A program made the position numbers and the translations under genes. Positions 57,223 through 64,000 of a stretch of 64,000 nt of DNA are shown in pieces. Every line of letters begins with the position of its first letter. Within the stretch, counting starts at the first letter, position 1. The stretch comes from Pseudoxanthomonas suwonensis 11-1 (GTDB lineage Bacteria > Pseudomonadota > Gammaproteobacteria > Xanthomonadales > Xanthomonadaceae), in NCBI RefSeq assembly GCF_000185965.1, contig NC_014924.1:2604001-2668000 (forward strand), written 5' to 3'. The notes below the pieces were generated by a model. That model searched no databases and had not been told where the DNA came from. It saw only the letters and a program-made list of their open reading frames with translations.

Positions 57223-58158
57223 TCACCCCCTCGGGTGGTGCCTGGCGTGCAGGCGCTGCAGGTGCTCGCGCGCGACCAGGGTGTAGATCTGGGTGGTGGA
57301 CAGGCTGGCGTGGCCCAGCAGCAGCTGCAGCGCGCGCAGGTCGGCGCCGTGGTTGAGCAGGTGGGTGGCGAAGCTGTGGCGCAGGCCGTGCGGGGTCACC
57401 GTGCGCGGGTCGATCCCGGCGGCGGCGGCGTGGCGCTTGATCGCCCGCCAGAAGTCCTGGCGGGTGGGCGCGCTGCGGCTGGCGCCAATGAACAGCGGCA
57501 CCTCGCCGCTGGCATCGGCCGGCACCGGGCGACCGCCGGTCAGCGCCGGGCGCGACTCCCGCAGGTAGCGTTCCAGCCAGTCCTGGGACTCCTCGCCCAG
57601 CGGCACCAGCCGCTCCTTGGAGCCCTTGCCGCGTACCCGGACCACCCCCTGGCGCAGGTTCACCGCGTTGGCCGGCAGGTTGACCAGCTCGCTCACGCGC
57701 AGGCCGGCGGCATACATCAGCTCGAGCATGGCACGGTCGCGCAGGCCTTCCGGGATGGACACGTCCGGCACCCCCAGCAGGGCCTCGACCTGCGACTCCG
57801 ACATGGCCTTCGGCAGTGGCCGCGGCATCCGCGGCGGGTCGATCAGCGCGGCCGGATCGTCCTGGCGCACGCCGGCCAGGACCAGGTGCGCATAGAACGC
57901 GCGCAGGCAGGCACGCAGCCGGGCATTGCTGCGCGGGCCGTAGCCATGTCCCGCGCGCCAGGCCAGGTAGCCGAACAGGGCTTCGCGATCGGCACCCACC
58001 AGCCCGCCACCAGTGCCGTCGCGCCAGCGCGCCAGCAGTTCCAGGTCGCGGCGGTAGGCGTCCAGGCTGGCCCGGGCCAGGCCGCGCTCGGCCCAGGTGG
58101 CGTCGAGGAAGCGGGCGATGGCGCGCGCGTCGTCCTCGCGCAGCGGCGGCAGGGACAT
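57223..58158 (-). CDS. xerD: Tyrosine recombinase XerD
   Basis: A 311-residue site-specific recombinase that with XerC resolves chromosome dimers at dif. The N-terminal SAM-like DNA-binding domain ([19 protein letters not shown]) precedes the catalytic domain with [10 protein letters not shown] (Arg), [14 protein letters not shown] (Lys), [20 protein letters not shown] (His, Arg), [12 protein letters not shown] (His/Trp position and the Tyr nucleophile). It ends in HHPRG, close to E. coli XerD. The ATG at 58158 is used; a GTG at 58203 would add 15 residues. Confidence 0.95.
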   Translation of the reverse strand: MSLPPLREDDARAIARFLDATWAERGLARASLDAYRRDLELLARWRDGTGGGLVGADREALFGYLAWRAGHGYGPRSNARLRACLRAFYAHLVLAGVRQDDPAALIDPPRMPRPLPKAMSESQVEALLGVPDVSIPEGLRDRAMLELMYAAGLRVSELVNLPANAVNLRQGVVRVRGKGSKERLVPLGEESQDWLERYLRESRPALTGGRPVPADASGEVPLFIGASRSAPTRQDFWRAIKRHAAAAGIDPRTVTPHGLRHSFATHLLNHGADLRALQLLLGHASLSTTQIYTLVAREHLQRLHARHHPRG

Positions 58159-58287
58159 CGCCAGTTCGCGGCGCTCGGCCGGGGTGCGTGGCCTTGCGCT
58201 CACCGGGTGGTTCCGGCGAGGTGGTGGCATGGGAAGCGGCAGCTCATCGCCCACAGGATACGTCGCCGCGCCGCTATCCTTTGCGCC

Positions 58288-58788
58288 ATGCAAGCCACCC
58301 CGCCTCCTGCTTCCGACGCCGCCACGACCACCGACGAGCGGCCTTCCGCCCTGGTCCCGTGGCGCCTGCTTTCGCTGTTCTACGACCTGTGGCCGGTGGT
58401 GGCGCTGTGGATGCTGGTGGCGATCCCGTTCGTGCTGGCCGACGTGGCCATGAGCGGCGGCGACACCCGCCACAACATCGAGCCTTTCAGCCTGATGGCG
58501 TGGATGGAGTGGATCGCGTGCTGGGTGGTCACCGGGTTGTACGCCACGATCAGCTGGCGCCGCGGCGGCCAGACCCTGGGCATGCGCCCGTGGCGGCTGA
58601 AGCTGCAGGGCGGCGACGGCGGCGCGCCCTCGTGGCGGGCGCTGTGGCTGCGCTACGCGGTCGGCACCATGTCGCTGCTGGCCGCCGGACTCGGCTTCTG
58701 GTGGGCGCTGTTCGACCGCGAGCGCCTGGCCTGGCACGACCGCGCCAGCGCTACCCGCCTGGTGCGGCTGCCGAAGCGGAAGAAGTGA
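58288..58788 (+). CDS. RDD family membrane protein
   Basis: A 166-residue protein with three to four hydrophobic helices: [20 protein letters not shown] with the RDD-type Asp, [16 protein letters not shown], and [20 protein letters not shown]. The [14 protein letters not shown] segment and the final [12 protein letters not shown] match the RDD family. Function unknown. It is divergent from xerD and convergent with lptG, which ends four bases away. A TATCCT sequence (58275-58280) lies seven bases before the ATG, so the message may be leaderless. Confidence 0.82.
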   Translation: MQATPPPASDAATTTDERPSALVPWRLLSLFYDLWPVVALWMLVAIPFVLADVAMSGGDTRHNIEPFSLMAWMEWIACWVVTGLYATISWRRGGQTLGMRPWRLKLQGGDGGAPSWRALWLRYAVGTMSLLAAGLGFWWALFDRERLAWHDRASATRLVRLPKRKK

Positions 58789-58792
58789 GTCC

Positions 58793-59893
58793 TCAGCCGG
58801 ACTTGCGCCGGAACAGGAACCACGAGGTCGCCAGCATCAGCACCGGCGGCAGCGCGTAGGCGATGCGGTAGTCGAAGCGGAAGGCACCGGCCAGCCGCCC
58901 GAACTGCATCTGCAACAGCATGAAGCCCAGCGCGAAAACGATGCCCAGGAACAGGCGCTTGCCCATGCCGCCGCTGCGCAGGCTGCCGAAGGCGAACGGC
59001 ACCGCCGCCAGGCACAGGGCCAGCACGTTGAGTGGGTAGAACCAGCGGCTCCAGTAGGTGTCCTCGTAGTCGCGCGCGTCCAGGCCGTTGCGGCGGCGGT
59101 ACTCGATGCTGGCCTGCAGGTCGGAGGCGGACAGGTTGCGCGGACGGGTCACGCCGGCGGCCAGGGCGTTGGCATCCAGCTCCGAATCCCACTTCTGCTC
59201 TTCGGCGGTCTCCTCGACCGCGCCGGCGCCGGTGAACGCCACCCTGCGCACGTCGCGCAGCTGCCAGCCGTTGGCGTCGTGCACGACCAGGCCGGCGCGG
59301 GTCAGCGAGCGCACCTCGCCCTCCTCGCCGACCTCGTAAAGGCGCACGTCGCGCAGCTCCAGCACGCGCTGGCCGCCCTCGACCCGCTCCTGGCCGTCGA
59401 TGGCATTGAGGAAGGTGTCGCCCTCGCGCGCCCACAGGCCGGAGTAGCGGGCCATGGCCACGTTGTTGTTCTTGGCCGCCAGCTTGAGCTGGTCGGCCTG
59501 GCGCTGGCCCCACGGAGCCAGGGTCTCGCCGGTCACGACCATCAGTCCGGTCAGCAGCACCAGCGCCGCGGCCACCGAGATGGACAGGCGCCGCCGCGAC
59601 AGGCCCAGCGCGCGCAGCGCGGTCAGCTCCGAGGTGCCGGCCAGCTGGCCCAGGCCCAGCAGCGAGCCGATCACCGCCGCGTAGGGGAAGATCGTGTACG
59701 CACGCCGCGGCACCGAATAGGCGACCACCGCCAGCGCGGTCGGGAAGTCGTAGCTGCCCTTGCCCAGGTCGCCGAGCTGGCCGGACAGGGCCAGGACCAC
59801 GTCCAGGCCGACCAGCACCGCCCAGGTCAGCAGCACCGAGGCCAGCACCACCCGGCCGATATAGAGGTCATGCAGGCGGATGGGCAGCCTCAT
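58793..59893 (-). CDS. lptG: LPS export permease LptG
   Basis: A 366-residue inner-membrane subunit of the LptB2FG ABC transporter that pulls lipopolysaccharide from the inner membrane to the periplasmic bridge. Six membrane helices flank a central periplasmic beta-jellyroll. The sequence [18 protein letters not shown] carries the coupling helix that contacts LptB. The ATG at 59893 overlaps the lptF stop as ATGA, so the two permeases are made in equal amounts. Confidence 0.93.
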   Translation of the reverse strand: MRLPIRLHDLYIGRVVLASVLLTWAVLVGLDVVLALSGQLGDLGKGSYDFPTALAVVAYSVPRRAYTIFPYAAVIGSLLGLGQLAGTSELTALRALGLSRRRLSISVAAALVLLTGLMVVTGETLAPWGQRQADQLKLAAKNNNVAMARYSGLWAREGDTFLNAIDGQERVEGGQRVLELRDVRLYEVGEEGEVRSLTRAGLVVHDANGWQLRDVRRVAFTGAGAVEETAEEQKWDSELDANALAAGVTRPRNLSASDLQASIEYRRRNGLDARDYEDTYWSRWFYPLNVLALCLAAVPFAFGSLRSGGMGKRLFLGIVFALGFMLLQMQFGRLAGAFRFDYRIAYALPPVLMLATSWFLFRRKSG

Positions 59894-60975
59894 GCGGCGG
59901 CCCTCCGCGCACGCGGCAGCCGGCCATCGCGCAGGTACAGCCAGATCGCCAGGGCCATCAGCGGCAGGGTCAGCCACCACAGGCCGACCGGCGCCGGGAG
60001 CTTGCCGTCGGCCAGCATCCGCACGCCGATGAACATCAGGTTGAGCCCCACCAGGTAGGCGAGGAAGCCGAGCATCAGCCGGCCGTAGCGCTGCTGGCGC
60101 GGCGAACTGCGCGCCAGCGGCACGGTCAGCAGGGCGAAGGCCAGGGCCATCAGCGGCGGGGTCAGGCGGCCATGCAGCTCGGCGATCGCCGCCGGGCGGC
60201 CGTCATTGAACAGGGACAGGGTCGGGGCGATGGCCGGGTCGTCGTCGGCGCGCTCCTCGGCCCGGTCCGGCAGGGCGACCTCGTTGACCGCGTAGCGCAT
60301 CAGGCGGAAGTCCAGGCCCTGCTCCAGCGGCCCTTCCAGGCGCCTTCCGTCGGCAAGTCGCAGGAAACGGTCGCGATCGCCGCCGAACTCCAGGCTTCCG
60401 GTGCGGGCGGTGACCACGTCTACCCGGCCGTCCCGCTCGCGCTGCAGGAACACGCCCTGCAGGGTGCGGCCGTCCTCGCTCATGCCGTCGATGTAGACGA
60501 TGCCGCCGCCATTGGGCAGCGAGGTGAAGCGGCCCGGCTCCAGCCCGGCCACGATCAGGCTGCGGTTGGCCTGCTCGATCATGTTCGCCGCGGTGCGCTG
60601 GGCCCAGGGTCCCAGCCACAGCGAGCACATGCCCACCGCGACCACCACCGGGACCACGGCCATCAGCAGCGGCCGCAGCAGGCGCTTCGGACCCACGCCC
60701 ACGGCGTTGAGCACGGCCATCTCCGAGTCCCGGTACAGGCGGGCCACGGCCAGCATCAGGCCCAGCATCAGCGCCAGGGGCAGCACCAGCGGCAGGTAGA
60801 CCAGCAGCTGCAGGCCCAGCTGGGACAGCAGCAGGCGCGCCGGCAGGCCGCCGTCGGCGATCTCGCCCAGCACGTCGACCAGGACCCCGCCCAGGCTCAC
60901 CGTGAGCAGCACGATCAGGGTCGCCAGGAAGCTCTGGACGAAATCGCGCAGCAGGTATCGATCGAGCTTCGGCAT
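59890..60975 (-). CDS. lptF: LPS export permease LptF
   Basis: A 361-residue partner of LptG in the lipopolysaccharide exporter. It starts [20 protein letters not shown], with the coupling region [18 protein letters not shown] and the typical late [21 protein letters not shown] (shown in part). The order lptF-lptG divergent from pepA-holC-valS is the same as in E. coli. The promoter-like TATAAA at 60991-60996 lies between the two divergent starts. Confidence 0.94.
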   Translation of the reverse strand: MPKLDRYLLRDFVQSFLATLIVLLTVSLGGVLVDVLGEIADGGLPARLLLSQLGLQLLVYLPLVLPLALMLGLMLAVARLYRDSEMAVLNAVGVGPKRLLRPLLMAVVPVVVAVGMCSLWLGPWAQRTAANMIEQANRSLIVAGLEPGRFTSLPNGGGIVYIDGMSEDGRTLQGVFLQRERDGRVDVVTARTGSLEFGGDRDRFLRLADGRRLEGPLEQGLDFRLMRYAVNEVALPDRAEERADDDPAIAPTLSLFNDGRPAAIAELHGRLTPPLMALAFALLTVPLARSSPRQQRYGRLMLGFLAYLVGLNLMFIGVRMLADGKLPAPVGLWWLTLPLMALAIWLYLRDGRLPRARRAAA

Positions 60976-60996
60976 CGGCGGGGCCAGTCCTATAAA
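60968..60996 (+). promoter_or_regulatory. Putative promoter of pepA
   Basis: TTCGGC (60968-60973), a 17-base spacer and TATAAA (60991-60996). The start would be near 61003, giving a leader of about 100 bases that contains a GGCCGGA/TCCGGCC hairpin at 61025-61041. Confidence 0.45.
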
Positions 60997-61102
60997 ATCC
61001 CGGGTTCGCTTCGCGGACCCCGCCGGCCGGATCTTCCGGCCCATGATCGAGGGGCGATCCGCGATTGTACGTACCTGTCGTAACGATCTGGGAATCTGCT
61101 CA

Positions 61103-62593
<1,491 letters not shown>

Positions 62594-62603
62594 GCGGCCG
62601 CCC

Positions 62604-63026
62604 ATGCCCCGCGCCGACTTCTACCTGATCGCCAAGCCCCGGTTCGCGGAGCAGCCGCTGCTGCTGGTCTGCGAGCTGGCCAAGCGCGCCCATGCCGCCA
62701 ACCAGTTCACCCTGGTGCTGGCGCGCGACGCGGCCCAGGCCGAGGAGATCGACGACCTGCTGTGGTCGTTCGAGCCCGACGCCTTCATCCCGCACCAGAT
62801 CGCCGGCGACGAGGAGGACGAACTGACCCCGGTCCTGGTCGTCCCGCCGGAGATCGAGGCACCGCCGCGTCCGCTGGTGATCAACCTGCGCGACGCGGCC
62901 TGGACCGAGCCCTGCGAGCGGGTACTGGAAGTGGTGCCCGCCGACCCCGCCGCCCGCGCCCCGCTGCGCGAGCGCTGGAGGCAGTACCAGGCGCTGGGCT
63001 ACGACCTCAACAAACATGACATGTGA
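62604..63026 (+). CDS. holC: DNA polymerase III subunit chi
   Basis: A 140-residue clamp-loader accessory subunit that links the replisome to SSB with the psi subunit. The start [21 protein letters not shown]-like helix (VCELAKRAH), [15 protein letters not shown], and the end [19 protein letters not shown] match HolC. It lies between pepA and valS, as in E. coli. A repeat-bearing 128-base gap follows before valS. Confidence 0.93.
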   Translation: MPRADFYLIAKPRFAEQPLLLVCELAKRAHAANQFTLVLARDAAQAEEIDDLLWSFEPDAFIPHQIAGDEEDELTPVLVVPPEIEAPPRPLVINLRDAAWTEPCERVLEVVPADPAARAPLRERWRQYQALGYDLNKHDM

Positions 63027-63029
63027 GGA

Positions 63030-63150
63030 GCCGTGATTCGGGATTGGTGATTGGTGATTCGAAAAGGCGACAGCAAAGCCGCCTGCACCTCATCCGAACC
63101 GACGAAGCACTGCTCTTTCCAATCACGAATAACGAATCACCAATCACGGC
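63030..63150. repeat. Inverted repeat built from GATTGGTGATT units between holC and valS
   Basis: The left arm (63030-63061) and right arm (63119-63150) are imperfect inverted copies, with the outer nine bases GCCGTGATT and AATCACGGC pairing exactly. Each arm carries direct copies of a TGGTGATT motif. The right arm ends four bases before the valS ATG, leaving no room for an ordinary ribosome-binding site. Confidence 0.8.
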
Positions 63151-63154
63151 CCTT

Positions 63155-64000
63155 ATGTCCACTCTTCCCTCCGGCTACGAACCCAAGACCTTCGAATCGC
63201 GGCTTTATGCCGAGTGGGAGACCAGCGGCTGCTTCACCCCGCGCGGCGAGGGCAAGCCCTATTCGATCCTGCTGCCGCCGCCGAACGTCACCGGCACCCT
63301 GCACATGGGCCACGCCTTCCAGCACACGCTGATGGATGCGCTGGTGCGCTTCCACCGCATGGACGGCCATGACGTGCTGTGGCAGATGGGTACCGACCAC
63401 GCCGGCATCGCCACCGAGATGGTGGTCAGCCGCAACCTGGCGCTGGAAGGCAAGGGCGAGACCCGCGACTCGCTGGGCCGCGAGGGCTTCATCGCCAAGG
63501 TCTGGGAGTGGAAGGCCACCTCGGGCGACACCATCGAGCGGCAGATGCGCCGCCTGGGCGCCTCCGGCGACTGGTCGCGCAGCACCTTCACCATGGATCC
63601 GCAACCTTCGGAGGCGGTGGTCGAGGCCTTCGTGCGCTGGCACGAGGAAGGCCTGATCTACCGCGGCCAGCGCCTGGTCAACTGGGACCCGGTGCTGAAG
63701 ACGGCGATCTCCGACCTGGAGGTGGAGAACGTCGAGGAGGACGGCTTCCTCTGGTCGATCCGCTACCCGCTGGCCGATGGCGCCAGCTACGAGCATGTCG
63801 AAGTCGATGCCGACGGCAACGAGGTCCTGCGCGAGGTCCGCGACTACCTGGTCGTGGCCACCACCCGCCCGGAGACCATGCTCGGCGACACCGCGGTGAT
63901 GATCCATCCGGAGGACGCGCGCTATCCCGGCCTGATCGGCAGGGAGGTGGTGCTGCCGCTGACTGGCCGCCGCATCCCGGTGATCGGCGACGACTACGTC
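63155..64000 (+). CDS. valS: Valine--tRNA ligase (3' end outside the window)
   Basis: The first 282 residues of a class I aminoacyl-tRNA synthetase. The start [20 protein letters not shown] and the HIGH-type motif [20 protein letters not shown] near residue 40 identify ValRS, followed by the [15 protein letters not shown] segment and the beginning of the editing domain ([16 protein letters not shown]). The rest, including the KMSKS loop, lies beyond the window. The ATG at 63155 has no Shine-Dalgarno sequence because an inverted repeat abuts it. Confidence 0.96.
   Translation, partial: MSTLPSGYEPKTFESRLYAEWETSGCFTPRGEGKPYSILLPPPNVTGTLHMGHAFQHTLMDALVRFHRMDGHDVLWQMGTDHAGIATEMVVSRNLALEGKGETRDSLGREGFIAKVWEWKATSGDTIERQMRRLGASGDWSRSTFTMDPQPSEAVVEAFVRWHEEGLIYRGQRLVNWDPVLKTAISDLEVENVEEDGFLWSIRYPLADGASYEHVEVDADGNEVLREVRDYLVVATTRPETMLGDTAVMIHPEDARYPGLIGREVVLPLTGRRIPVIGDDYV

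Overview
This is about 64 kb of very GC-rich DNA (roughly 70%) from a gammaproteobacterium of the Xanthomonadaceae/Lysobacteraceae. Three things point there: the ahpC-ahpF-oxyR order, the pilGHIJ-chp twitching cluster next to gshB and a tonB-like gene, and a eukaryotic-type class I aldolase (fbaB) beside pyruvate kinase. Protein style suggests a Lysobacter, Luteimonas, Pseudoxanthomonas or Thermomonas-like genus, but I cannot fix the genus from sequence alone. There is no phage, plasmid, IS element, CRISPR array, tRNA or rRNA. The window is compact chromosomal backbone plus a cellulose locus and several arrays of structured intergenic repeats.

Layout. 1-4.9 kb: a truncated 5'-3' exonuclease, a Nudix hydrolase, an N-formylglutamate amidohydrolase, a DUF2242 lipoprotein, proline iminopeptidase and prmC. 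5.0-9.1 kb: a peroxide-stress unit ahpC-ahpF-oxyR with an OxyR-like box, then rnk. 9.2-12.7 kb: nudE-cysQ (minus), divergent from bioA-rsmE. 12.8-25.1 kb: a minus-strand chemosensory operon for type IV pili, pilG-pilH-pilI-pilJ-pilL/chpA-chpB-like-chpC. It has no pilK methyltransferase, and its CheB-like protein has lost the usual catalytic residues. 25.3-31.1 kb: gshB-tonB-like, fbaB, pyk and tal. 31.1-31.9 kb: a gene-free duplicated repeat block. 31.9-37.4 kb: msrA and a DUF2007 gene, then glnS, an EamA transporter, a deaminase and rlmM.

37.5-48.6 kb is a six-gene bacterial cellulose operon in the order bcsD-bcsP-bcsA-bcsB-bcsZ-bcsC (minus), with no bcsQ, bcsE or bcsG in view. 48.8-56.7 kb: pncB, two GT2-type glycosyltransferases, purL and dsbC. 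56.8-57.2 kb: a 3 x 114 bp repeat array ending in a 30-bp perfect palindrome, lying between dsbC and xerD. 57.2-64 kb: xerD, an RDD protein, lptG-lptF (minus) and divergent pepA-holC-valS; valS runs off the end.

Two surface-behaviour modules dominate: the Pil-Chp chemosensory pathway (twitching) and c-di-GMP-responsive cellulose synthesis (BcsA has a PilZ domain). The most unusual points are the apparent erosion of the methylation/demethylation arm of the Pil-Chp pathway, the rearranged cellulose operon with in-frame microsatellites, and a structured repeat family found at two distant intergenic sites.
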